A stretch of DNA of 38,060 bases from positions 1 through 38,060 of the forward strand of contig CABUAW010000020.1 in the NCBI GenBank assembly GCA_902489645.1, read 5' to 3'. The position numbers were made by a program, and so were the translations under genes. The notes under the pieces are model-generated. The model was not told the DNA's origin and did no database searches. It worked only from the letters and a program-made list of their open reading frames with translations. The first letter of the stretch is position 1. Each line of letters starts with the position of its first letter. The stretch comes from an uncultured Lachnospiraceae bacterium. GTDB taxonomy: Bacteria; Bacillota; Clostridia; Lachnospirales; Lachnospiraceae. Below are positions 16,304-24,360 of the stretch, piece by piece.

Positions 16304-18187
16304 ATGGAATGGACAATAACAGCTGATGCCCCTGGCCGGGTCTGCCTGATGCAGGGGAACGAAGCCGTTGTGCGTGGAGCGGTGGAAGCCGGTATAAATT
16401 TTGCGGCGTCTTATCCGGGTTCTCCGTCTTCACAGGTACTGGGTATGTTGGGAAAGATTGCCCGGGAACGAAATTTTTATGCGGAGTGGTCAACGAATGA
16501 GGTGTGTGCGTTGGAAGCTTGTATCGGTGCGTCGCTTGCAAATGCACGGTCATTATGTGTTGTTAAACAGAATGGCTTACTCTGCGTAGCGGATGCGCTT
16601 CATTGCGGCGCACAGCATGGTATTAAAGGAGGTCTTGTCATTATCACGTCGGATGACCCGAGCGCACATTCAAGTACGAATGAGTTTGATTCGCGTTATC
16701 AGGCCATGTCTGCCGACGTGCCGATGCTTGAACCGACGAATATGCAGGAAGCAAAGGATATGATGCCATATGCCTTTGAGCTTTCCGAAAAAACACAACA
16801 GATGGTTATTGTACGTTTGACAACCCGTGTTTGTCATGGACGTGGAAATGTGGTTCTGGGTGAACTCCCGGAAAAACCACATCAGATGCAGCAGGTCGGA
16901 GAGTGGGACCGTTTGACCTGCGTTAATTATCTGCATGAGCCGATGCTCAAAAAACTGGACGGAATTCAGGAGATATTTGAAACCTGTCCGTACAATCATT
17001 ACGAGGGACCGGAGGAACCAAAGAAATTAATCGTAGCCGGGGGTACGGGAAGGCTTTACTGCCATGAAGCCATTCGCCGCCTGGGAATCGGTGATGAGGT
17101 TGGCCTTTTAAGCCTTGCGACCGTGTGGCCGCTGCCGGAAAACTATATTCTCCGGTATTTGCGTTTGGCGGAGCAGGTATTAATTTTGGAAGAAGTAGAC
17201 CCGGTATTGGAGCATAATCTGGAGGCGATTGCCGGTAAGAATCGTCTGAATATTGTATTTTCGGGGCGTTCCGACGGCGCATTGCCGCGTATCGGAGAAT
17301 TGAATCCGGATATTGTCATGAATGCAGTGGCAGCTCTGGCGGATACGCCGGATTATGAGCAGAAAACAGGCGTGTCGGACAGCCTTCCGGTGCGTGATTT
17401 GACATTCTGTGCCGGATGTCCGCATCGCGCGACCTTCTACTTATTAAAGAAAGCATTAAAATATGAGAAAAACCCGGGAATCGTTGTCGGCGATATCGGC
17501 TGCTACATTATGTCCAGCCAGGCGGCTGGCTTCTGGGCTTATCAGGCCTGCAATGCCATGGGTTCCGGTGTGAATCTGGCGGAGGGTCTTGGACAATTGA
17601 CGGCCTATGGTCTGGACCAGAAGGTTGTGACGATGTGCGGCGACTCCACATTTTTCCATACGATTATTCCTGGCCTTGTCAATGCCAGCTATCATCATGC
17701 GAATATGCTGTTGATGGTTCTGGATAATTCGGCGACGGCGATGACGGGCTTCCAGCCCCATCCTGGAACCGGAATTACGGCGATGGGCGACCATACCCAG
17801 GCCATGTCTATTGAGAAAATCTGTGAAGCGATTGGCTGTCAGGTAACGATTGCCGACCCGTTTGACGTACAGGGCACATCCAAAGTCCTTCGGGATTTAT
17901 TAAATCAGGATGGTCTGAAGGTTCTCATTATGAAGCAGCCTTGTGCGACACTGATGACAAAACAGAATACAAAGCGTCTGAAAGTTTATGTAGACCAGGA
18001 TGTCTGCTATGGCGACGGCTGCGGCTGTGATAAGTTCTGCAGTCGTGTCTGGGGATGTCCGGGAAATTCATGGGATTTCACAAAGAATAAAGCGAAAATT
18101 GACCCGATGTCCTGCGTGGGCTGCGGAGTTTGCGCGCAGCTTTGTCCGTCCGGCGCTATTAAAGTGGAAGGCGGTGAGGAAGCATGA
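16304..18187 (+). CDS. iorA: Indolepyruvate ferredoxin oxidoreductase, alpha subunit
   Basis: 627-residue thiamine-diphosphate enzyme that oxidatively decarboxylates aryl pyruvates to aryl-acetyl-CoA and reduces ferredoxin, in the cytoplasm. Residues 8-200 form the pyrimidine-binding domain (AASYPGSPSSQVLGML; YAEWSTNEVCALEA). Residues about 375-545 form the TPP pyrophosphate domain (FCAGCPHRATFYLLKKA; GDIGCYIM; CGDSTFFH; LDNSATAMTGFQPHPGTG). The C-terminus has two [4Fe-4S] motifs. The second is regular (CVGCGVCAQLCP). The first, from Cys568, is CYGDGCGCDKFC then GCP, with extra residues compared with the usual CxGC form. AGGAGGTGA precedes the start. It overlaps iorB by four bases (ATGA). Confidence 0.96.
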   Translation: MEWTITADAPGRVCLMQGNEAVVRGAVEAGINFAASYPGSPSSQVLGMLGKIARERNFYAEWSTNEVCALEACIGASLANARSLCVVKQNGLLCVADALHCGAQHGIKGGLVIITSDDPSAHSSTNEFDSRYQAMSADVPMLEPTNMQEAKDMMPYAFELSEKTQQMVIVRLTTRVCHGRGNVVLGELPEKPHQMQQVGEWDRLTCVNYLHEPMLKKLDGIQEIFETCPYNHYEGPEEPKKLIVAGGTGRLYCHEAIRRLGIGDEVGLLSLATVWPLPENYILRYLRLAEQVLILEEVDPVLEHNLEAIAGKNRLNIVFSGRSDGALPRIGELNPDIVMNAVAALADTPDYEQKTGVSDSLPVRDLTFCAGCPHRATFYLLKKALKYEKNPGIVVGDIGCYIMSSQAAGFWAYQACNAMGSGVNLAEGLGQLTAYGLDQKVVTMCGDSTFFHTIIPGLVNASYHHANMLLMVLDNSATAMTGFQPHPGTGITAMGDHTQAMSIEKICEAIGCQVTIADPFDVQGTSKVLRDLLNQDGLKVLIMKQPCATLMTKQNTKRLKVYVDQDVCYGDGCGCDKFCSRVWGCPGNSWDFTKNKAKIDPMSCVGCGVCAQLCPSGAIKVEGGEEA

Positions 18188-18819
18188 AAAAGTTACGATT
18201 TGACCCGTTGAACATTGTCATCTGCGGCATTGGCGGTCAGGGAAATGTACTGGCTTCTGAAATCGTTGCCAGCACGATGAATGACAAGGGCTATCGGGTA
18301 GCTGTGGGTGAAACTTACGGCGCCTCCCAGAGGGGCGGTTCGGTTATGAGCCATGTGCGGGTATCCGAAACGGAGGATTTGGGCGTTTTGATTCCTTCCG
18401 GTGAAGCCCATATTATTATCGGTTTTGAACCGCTTGAAACATTGCGTATGGCCCGTCAGTATGCCGGCGCCGATACGATGGTTATTTATGACCCGCGTCC
18501 GATTTATCCGCTGGGGGTACTGCAGGGCAATCAGTCCTATCCGGCCGTGGAGGATATTACAAAAGAACTGGAAGAATTAACCGCCGAGGCCCATGCGGTG
18601 CGGGCTGCGGATATTGCCATGGAAATCGGTGATACGAGGGCGGCCAATGTGGCTCTTCTCGGTGCGTTCAGCCGTCTGCCGGGCTCACCGTTAACGACGG
18701 AAGAATTAGAGGTCATTTTGACGCAGCGTTTCCAGGGCCATGCGCTGGAAATTAATCAGAAAGCTTTTGCAAAGGGCTGTGAGGCCATTGACGGGGAAGG
18801 GGGCGGCGCAGATGAATGA
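18184..18819 (+). CDS. iorB: Indolepyruvate oxidoreductase, beta subunit
   Basis: 211-residue partner of IorA, equivalent to the gamma domain of 2-oxoacid:ferredoxin oxidoreductases that helps bind CoA. The family pattern is at the start (IVICGIGGQGNVLASEIVAS, residues about 12-31), with the following GETYGASQRGGSVMSHVR and GFEPLETLRMARQY. The start overlaps the iorA stop (ATGA), so translation is coupled. Its 3' end overlaps the next small gene by eight bases. Confidence 0.95.
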   Translation: MKKLRFDPLNIVICGIGGQGNVLASEIVASTMNDKGYRVAVGETYGASQRGGSVMSHVRVSETEDLGVLIPSGEAHIIIGFEPLETLRMARQYAGADTMVIYDPRPIYPLGVLQGNQSYPAVEDITKELEELTAEAHAVRAADIAMEIGDTRAANVALLGAFSRLPGSPLTTEELEVILTQRFQGHALEINQKAFAKGCEAIDGEGGGADE

Positions 18820-19072
18820 TATCATTACGGTGCATTTCAGACATCATACGACAGATGCGACCTTAACCCTGAAACTTCCAAGAAATACAGTGATTGATAC
18901 ACTGACGCCACATTTATACGAAGCGGGATTTATAGACCCCCAGAAGCCGGGGTATAGATATCTTGTTCAGGACCATCTTTGCGGTTCCAAGCACATTCTT
19001 GGAAACTATCTGCCGGACAGTGCGGATGAGATGACTGTGAAGGTATTTAATATACCGACGATTATGACATAG
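18812..19072 (+). CDS. Small protein, possible ubiquitin-like (beta-grasp) fold
   Basis: 86 residues beginning MNDIITVHFRHH. The start at 18812 is preferred over the longer open frame (18740) because it has GGGGG about 10 bases upstream and avoids a long overlap with iorB. The pattern is strand (ITVHF), strand (ATLTLKLP), helix (VIDTLTPHLYEAGF), strand (YRYLVQD), then LPDSADEMTVKVFNIP. This resembles YukD/EsaB or other beta-grasp proteins, but the similarity is by eye. There is no C-terminal GG, so it is not a ThiS/MoaD carrier. It lies between iorB and the FrhB-like gene, overlapping the first and ending 12 bases before the second, so a role in that complex is likely. Confidence 0.8.
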   Translation: MNDIITVHFRHHTTDATLTLKLPRNTVIDTLTPHLYEAGFIDPQKPGYRYLVQDHLCGSKHILGNYLPDSADEMTVKVFNIPTIMT

Positions 19073-19084
19073 GGGGGATATGAA

Positions 19085-20143
19085 ATGTTAAGTACATTTG
19101 CACTTGATACACAAGTGATTAAGCCTGGTCTTTGTACGGGCTGCGGTGCTTGCCAGGGCATGTGCCCTTATTGGGATTCTTATGAAGGCCGTACAATATG
19201 TTTTTTTGATTGCGAGCGCACGGAAGGCCGCTGCCAGGCGTTCTGTCCGCGTATGCCGGCAGATTTGGATGCTTTGAAAAATAAATTCTTTCCGGCCGAA
19301 ACTCTGACACCGGAAATCGGACCGTTTCGGGGACTTTACCTGACACGGGCCACGGACCCGGATATCCGCGGCCATGCACAGCATGGCGGTACAATGACCG
19401 CATTGGTGGAACTGGCTTTGAAGGAAGGATTTATCGATTCCGCCGTGCTGACCAAATCCAAAGGCGGTTTGGGCGCCGAAGGCGTTCTTGCCACAACAGC
19501 CGGAGAGATTCGTGCCTGCTCCGGAAGCACCTTCCAGATTCCGCCGACATTGGCTGTTTTAAATCGGGCGTTAAAAGAAAACCAATATCACAAAATCGGC
19601 GTTGTCGGGACACCGTGTAAGACGCTGGCTGTTTATAAAATGAAATCCAAACCATTGCCGGATAACGATAACAATGCGGATAATATCGGAATGGTCTTCG
19701 GACTGTTCTGCGGATGGGGATTGGAATGGCAGGACATTCATCGTCTGACGGCAAAATATGCGGACCCGGAGAAGGTCAGCCATATGGATATTCCGCCAAG
19801 CAAATATCATTCCCTGGTACTTCGGGAGGATGGAAAAGATATCTCCGTCGATTTGGACGAGGTCAATCCGATAGTGCGTCAGGCGTGCCATGCCTGCACG
19901 GATATGACGGCCGAATTCAGTGATTTATCTGTGGGCGGCGCCCGGAGCGCCGACGGCTGGGATGTGGATAAGGGCTGGAATCAGGTGATTGTCCGCACAC
20001 AAAAGGGCGAAGAACTCTTAAATCTGGCCCGGGCGAAGGGCGTTCTGGAATTTAAGGACGTACCGGAAACCGGCCTTGAAAAAATCAAAAATGCTTCTAT
20101 GGGAAAGAAGCGCAATGGAACAAACTATCTGAACAGCCTGTAA
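19085..20143 (+). CDS. FrhB-like iron-sulfur flavoprotein
   Basis: 352-residue member of the coenzyme F420 hydrogenase/dehydrogenase beta subunit family, which transfers electrons between iron-sulfur clusters and a flavin. Residues 17-27 are a [4Fe-4S] motif (CTGCGACQGMC). A second cysteine set follows (Cys39, Cys43, Cys50, Cys54), so two clusters are plausible. The FrhB N- and C-terminal domains follow (QHGGTMTALVELALKEGFID; VVGTPCKTLAVYKM; CHACTDMTAEFSDLSVGG). The start has GGGGGG about 6 bases upstream. As the last gene of the ior operon it may pass electrons from IorAB to another acceptor. Clostridia generally lack F420, so the hydride carrier is probably not F420. Confidence 0.9.
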   Translation: MLSTFALDTQVIKPGLCTGCGACQGMCPYWDSYEGRTICFFDCERTEGRCQAFCPRMPADLDALKNKFFPAETLTPEIGPFRGLYLTRATDPDIRGHAQHGGTMTALVELALKEGFIDSAVLTKSKGGLGAEGVLATTAGEIRACSGSTFQIPPTLAVLNRALKENQYHKIGVVGTPCKTLAVYKMKSKPLPDNDNNADNIGMVFGLFCGWGLEWQDIHRLTAKYADPEKVSHMDIPPSKYHSLVLREDGKDISVDLDEVNPIVRQACHACTDMTAEFSDLSVGGARSADGWDVDKGWNQVIVRTQKGEELLNLARAKGVLEFKDVPETGLEKIKNASMGKKRNGTNYLNSL

Positions 20144-20168
20144 TACAATATGCTCAGAAAAAATGAAT

Positions 20169-20229
20169 AAGCTCCCCTTGAATTGGATAATTTGATAAAG
20201 ATTATCTGTTTCAAGGCGGAGCTTTATTG
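20169..20229 (+). terminator. Terminator of the ior operon
   Basis: Long hairpin AAGCTCCCCTTGAA / TTCAAGGCGGAGCTT with an inner pair GGATAAT / ATTATCT. The T-tract after it is short and interrupted (TTTATTGT). Confidence 0.65.
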
Positions 20230-20260
20230 TATATTATAATGATGTTTTTTGAAATTAAGT

Positions 20261-20322
20261 TCAGATTTTTGGACAAAATGTCAGATTTTGGGATGGTGAA
20301 AACAAAATTTCTAAAGTATACT
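20261..20322 (+). promoter_or_regulatory. Activator-type promoter of the second transporter
   Basis: A direct repeat TCAGATTTT at 20261-20269 and 20281-20289 (20-base period, two helical turns) lies upstream of TATACT (20317-20322). No good -35 is present at the expected place (20294-20299). Repeats just upstream of a missing -35 are typical of AraC-type activators such as the response regulator encoded in this cluster. 20230-20260 is AT-rich with nothing else clear. Confidence 0.4.
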
Positions 20323-20367
20323 TCTTCTATAAAAACCGTTTAAGGTGGAGAAGGAGGAGCATTTAGT

Positions 20368-21480
20368 ATGAAAAAGAATTGGCGTAATAAGGTAGCGGTC
20401 GGATTGTCCGCAATCATGGTTATGGGAGCGCTTGTCGGCTGCGGCGGCGGAGACAGCAAAGAGACGACGGCCGCGTCTGAGGGTGAAACGGGGGAAACAA
20501 CGGCAGCGGCTGCGGAAGGCGAGGTCGAAGACCTTTCCGCCGATAATACATTGACATTATATTCAACCGAGTCCGATGATTTGATTAATCTGATTGTTCC
20601 CGGATTTGAGGAAGAAACAGGAATTAAGGTAGATATCATTACCGGAGGCTCCGGCGAAATTCTGAAACGTCTTCAGTCCGAATCCAACGAGCCGATTGCC
20701 GACGTACTGCTTGGATGCAGCTACTTAATGGCGAAGTCCAACGAAGATTTGTTCCAGGAATATGTATCTCCGAATGAAGAATATGTTTTGGACGAATTCA
20801 AGAGCGACGGAGCGATTAATCAGTACAAGATGGGCTGCAGCGTATTGCTAGTAAATAAAGATTTGGTTGGCGATATTGAAATTAAAGGTTACGAAGATTT
20901 GCTGAATCCTGAACTTAAAGGTAAAATTGCGACAGCCGATGCGGCTGGTTCCAGTTCCGCATTTGACCATTTAACCAACATTCTCGTAGATTTCTCCGAA
21001 GAGGGTCAGTATGAAAGCGACGAAGCCTGGGAATATGTTCAGGAACTCTTAAACAATATTAATGGCAATGTTCTCGAATCCTCCAGCGCCGTACATAAGG
21101 GCGTTGTTGAAGGCGAATATGCCGTAGGTATCACCTATGAAGACCCGGCCTGCAGCTATATCATGGATGGCGCGGACAATGTGGAAGTTGTTTACATGGA
21201 GGAAGGCGTTGTTATGTGCGGTTCTGCCCTCATGGTTGTTAAGGGAACGGACCACTTATCCAATGCACAGAAATTTGTTGATTATGTATTAAGTGAAGAA
21301 ATTCAGAATAAATTCGGAACCGAAGCCTGCCTGCGTGGTGTTCGCTCAGATTCTGTTGTTGGCGACCACATGGCACAGCTTGACGAAATCAATACAATCA
21401 CAACAGATTTTGGTTATGTTTCCGAACATAAAGATGAATGGGCTGAAAAATGGACCGAGTGTGTAACAAACGTTGAATAA
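20368..21480 (+). CDS. ABC transporter substrate-binding lipoprotein (Fbp/AfuA type)
   Basis: 370-residue extracellular solute-binding protein. The signal peptide ends in LVGC with lipidated Cys25, followed by a Gly/Thr/Glu/Ala-rich linker to about residue 60. The mature domain begins LTLYSTESDDLINLIVPGFE and continues with DIITGGSGEILKRLQSE and DVLLGCSYLM, the Fe(III)/phosphonate-type family-1 pattern. The C-terminal part has a helix with AQKFVDYVLSEEIQNKFG. The substrate is uncertain, with ferric iron or a small organic anion most common in this clade. A terminator separates it from the ATPase gene, which would give more lipoprotein than membrane complex. Confidence 0.92.
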   Translation: MKKNWRNKVAVGLSAIMVMGALVGCGGGDSKETTAASEGETGETTAAAAEGEVEDLSADNTLTLYSTESDDLINLIVPGFEEETGIKVDIITGGSGEILKRLQSESNEPIADVLLGCSYLMAKSNEDLFQEYVSPNEEYVLDEFKSDGAINQYKMGCSVLLVNKDLVGDIEIKGYEDLLNPELKGKIATADAAGSSSAFDHLTNILVDFSEEGQYESDEAWEYVQELLNNINGNVLESSSAVHKGVVEGEYAVGITYEDPACSYIMDGADNVEVVYMEEGVVMCGSALMVVKGTDHLSNAQKFVDYVLSEEIQNKFGTEACLRGVRSDSVVGDHMAQLDEINTITTDFGYVSEHKDEWAEKWTECVTNVE

Positions 21481-21499
21481 TTGCTCGTTAAGTACAAAG

Positions 21500-21541
21500 G
21501 AGAGGATGCCCCTGCAGTTTTGGGGTATCCTCTCAATTTTT
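21500..21541 (+). terminator. Intra-operon terminator after the lipoprotein gene
   Basis: GAGAGGATGCCCC / GGGGTATCCTCTC (one G-T pair), followed by AATTTTTA. Partial read-through is needed for the downstream ATPase and permease genes, a common way to overproduce the binding protein. Confidence 0.85.
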
Positions 21542-21574
21542 AAATAAAAATCTGGATGAAAAGGCGGAATGAAT

Positions 21575-22681
21575 ATGAGCTACCCTATTACATTTGAACA
21601 TGCCGTAAAAAAATATGGCGATAACATCATTATACCGGACCTCTCGCTGGAGATTCATGACGGAGAATTTTTTACACTGCTGGGACCTTCGGGCTGCGGA
21701 AAAACAACCTTACTTCGTATGGTAGCCGGTTTTAATTCCATTGAGGGCGGAGAAATACGTTTTCAGGACAAAGTGATTAACAATGTGGCCCCGTCAAAGC
21801 GAAATATCGGTATGGTTTTCCAGAACTATGCTATTTTTCCGCATTTGACGGTATTTAAAAATGTGGCCTTCGGTCTGCAGGAACGGAAGGTGGATAAACA
21901 GGAGATAACCCGTCGGGTGGATGACATCTTAAAGACCGTACATATTGAAAATCTCCGGGACCGTCTGCCGCAGAATATGTCCGGCGGACAGCAGCAGCGC
22001 GTCGCCCTGGCCCGCGCCATTGTGGTGCGTCCGGACGTACTGCTGATGGACGAGCCCCTCTCCAATTTGGATGCGAAGCTGCGTGTGGAAATGCGTAATG
22101 TCATCCGGGAAATCCAGCATGCCGTGGGAATCACAACAATTTATGTAACTCATGACCAGGAGGAAGCCCTGGCCATCAGCGACCGCATCGGCGTTATGCA
22201 TAACGGCGTTCTCCAGCATGTGGGCAGACCTCAGAATATTTATCAGCGGCCGGCCAACGAATTTGTTGCCACATTTATCGGGCGCAGTAATATTTTATCG
22301 GCCCATTGTGTCCGCGAATTGGACGATTTTGTCCTCGAATTTGACGGAAACTATAAGGTGAAGGTGAAAAATCTTCTGCCGGAGGCACAAAATGTGGATG
22401 AAGTGCGGGTGTCCGTGCGGCCGGAGGAATTTATCATTACCGAGGGCGAAGAAGGTATACCGGGAACTATCCGCGACAGCGTATTCCTCGGCCTGAATAC
22501 GCATTATTTTATTACGCTGGATAACGGACAGGAAATTGAAACCATTTCCGAATCGGAGCTGGAGGGAATTATTCAGAACGGAAGCCGGATTCGATTAAAG
22601 GTTAAAGCGAATAAAATGAATGTTTTCAATACCGACGGAAGCATGAACCTGACCCGGGGGGTGGTAAATGATGTCAAATAA
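21575..22681 (+). CDS. ABC transporter ATP-binding protein (FbpC/PotA type)
   Basis: 368-residue cytoplasmic ATPase. Walker A is GPSGCGKTT (residues 37-45), the Q-loop is FQNYAIFP, the signature is MSGGQQQR, Walker B is LLMDEP, and the H-loop is YVTHD. A C-terminal TOBE domain carries VRPEEFII. The ATG at 21569 gives two extra residues but is only one base from AAGGCGG. The ATG at 21575 is 7 bases away and is preferred. It overlaps the fused permease gene by 14 bases, so the two are translationally coupled. Confidence 0.95.
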   Translation: MSYPITFEHAVKKYGDNIIIPDLSLEIHDGEFFTLLGPSGCGKTTLLRMVAGFNSIEGGEIRFQDKVINNVAPSKRNIGMVFQNYAIFPHLTVFKNVAFGLQERKVDKQEITRRVDDILKTVHIENLRDRLPQNMSGGQQQRVALARAIVVRPDVLLMDEPLSNLDAKLRVEMRNVIREIQHAVGITTIYVTHDQEEALAISDRIGVMHNGVLQHVGRPQNIYQRPANEFVATFIGRSNILSAHCVRELDDFVLEFDGNYKVKVKNLLPEAQNVDEVRVSVRPEEFIITEGEEGIPGTIRDSVFLGLNTHYFITLDNGQEIETISESELEGIIQNGSRIRLKVKANKMNVFNTDGSMNLTRGVVNDVK

Positions 22682-24338
22682 ATTCAAACCAAAAAACCGG
22701 TTTCAAATGGACATTTGGTTTGTCACGACCGTTTTATGTATGCTCTTTTTTATTTTCGGATTGGTGTATCCGATTCTGAAAATCTTTCGATTGAGTGTCA
22801 TTAACGGTGAGGGTGAATTTACTCTGGCCTATTTTGCCAAATTTTTTGGCAAACCTTATTACTTAAAAGCTCTGTTTAACAGCTTAAAGGTGTCCGTTTG
22901 CGCGACCATCTGTGCCGTTGTTCTCGGAACGATTGTTGCCTATATTATGAAAACGATGAAGATTTTAGGCAAGGGAGCGCTGGATATTATCATCATTATT
23001 ACGATGCTCTCGCCGCCGTTTATCGGCGCTTACAGTTGGATTCTGCTCTTGGGCCGCAGCGGCTCGATTACAACACTGATTAAAAATCTGACAGGAATCA
23101 CGCTGCCGTCCATTTACGGCTTTCCGGGGATGCTGCTTGTATTTACCATGCAGTTATATCCTCTGATTTATCTGTATGTGTCGGGCGCCTTAAAGAACAT
23201 GGACAATTCCCTGCTGGAAGCTGCGGAGAACTTCGGCTGTACGGGAATCAAGCGGGTTTTCCGGGTGGTCCTTCCGCTGATTGCGCCGATGATGTTTTCC
23301 GGCGGACTTCTTGTATTCATGCGGAGCATGGCGGATTTCGGTACGCCCCAGTTAATTGGCGAAGGTTACCGGACCATGCCTTATCTGATTTATAATGAGT
23401 TTATCAGTGAAATGGGCGGCGATGACGGATTTGCCGCAACATTAAGCGTTTTAATGGTTATCTTGACAACTGTGTTATTCTTAATACAGAAGTGGATTTC
23501 TAAAAAAATGTCTTTCAGCATGAGCGCGACGAATCCGGTTCAGCCAAAGCAATATCACGGATGGAAAAATATGCTCGCCCATATTTTCGTCTACCTGGTG
23601 GTACTTATCGGGCTGATGCCGCAGTTGACCGTCACTTATACCTCCTTTAAGAAAACGAGCGGGCGAATCTTCGTGGACGGATTTGGATTGGACAGCTATC
23701 GCACCGCATTCAGTAAGATGGGCGCTTGTATCCGAAACACGTTTACATACAGTATTCTTGCCGTGGCGATAATTGTCGTCATCGGAACTCTGATTGCCTA
23801 TATTACCGTGCGCCGTCCGAATTTGGTGACGAATCTGCTGGATATACTGACAATGATGCCGTATATCATTCCGGGTTCTGTTATGGGTATCGCCCTGTTA
23901 CTCGGATTTAATAAACGTCCGATAATGCTTGTGGGCAGCGTGACGATTATGCTTCTGGCCTATGTCCTGCGGCGTATGCCATATACGATACGTTCCAGTG
24001 CGGCCATACTTTCGGGCATCCATCCGAGTATTGAGGAAGCGTCCATCAGTCTTGGAGCGTCGAATCTGAAAACGTTTCTTAAAGTTACTGCGCCGATGAT
24101 GGCGCCGGGGGTGCTGTCGGGAGCGATTTTGAGCTGGATGACGATTATCAGTGAATTAAGCGCCTCCGTATTGCTTTATGTCAATAAAACACAGACCATG
24201 ACCATTGCGATTTATACGGAGGTTGTCCGGGCAAACTATGGTACGGCCGCGGCGTTATCCGTCATGCTTACGTTGTCCACGGTTATTGTGTTGCTTATTT
24301 TCTTTAAGATATCGGGCAGCCGGGAAATCAATTTATAA
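22668..24338 (+). CDS. Fused double-domain ABC permease (FbpB type)
   Basis: 556-residue membrane protein with two BPD_transp_1 domains in one chain and about 12 membrane segments. The first EAA loop is EAAENFGCTGIKRVFRVVLP (residues about 183-202), and the second is EEASISLGASNLKTFLKVTA (about 456-475). The first TM is near residues 16-38, and the two halves are joined near residues 270-305. It works with the ATPase encoded just upstream. This single-chain layout is typical of Fe(III)-type importers and differs from the two-permease transporter at 12576-14193. Two adjacent ATG codons (22668, 22671) both fit the upstream GGGGGTGG site. Confidence 0.95.
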   Translation: MMSNKFKPKNRFQMDIWFVTTVLCMLFFIFGLVYPILKIFRLSVINGEGEFTLAYFAKFFGKPYYLKALFNSLKVSVCATICAVVLGTIVAYIMKTMKILGKGALDIIIIITMLSPPFIGAYSWILLLGRSGSITTLIKNLTGITLPSIYGFPGMLLVFTMQLYPLIYLYVSGALKNMDNSLLEAAENFGCTGIKRVFRVVLPLIAPMMFSGGLLVFMRSMADFGTPQLIGEGYRTMPYLIYNEFISEMGGDDGFAATLSVLMVILTTVLFLIQKWISKKMSFSMSATNPVQPKQYHGWKNMLAHIFVYLVVLIGLMPQLTVTYTSFKKTSGRIFVDGFGLDSYRTAFSKMGACIRNTFTYSILAVAIIVVIGTLIAYITVRRPNLVTNLLDILTMMPYIIPGSVMGIALLLGFNKRPIMLVGSVTIMLLAYVLRRMPYTIRSSAAILSGIHPSIEEASISLGASNLKTFLKVTAPMMAPGVLSGAILSWMTIISELSASVLLYVNKTQTMTIAIYTEVVRANYGTAAALSVMLTLSTVIVLLIFFKISGSREINL

Positions 24339-24360
24339 AATAGAAAGGGGTGGTACTCAC

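Noticed and set aside
18740..18811. Longer start for the small protein after iorB
   Set aside because: It would overlap iorB by 80 bases, lacks a ribosome binding site, and adds a basic tail unlike the rest. The ATG at 18812 has GGGGG upstream.
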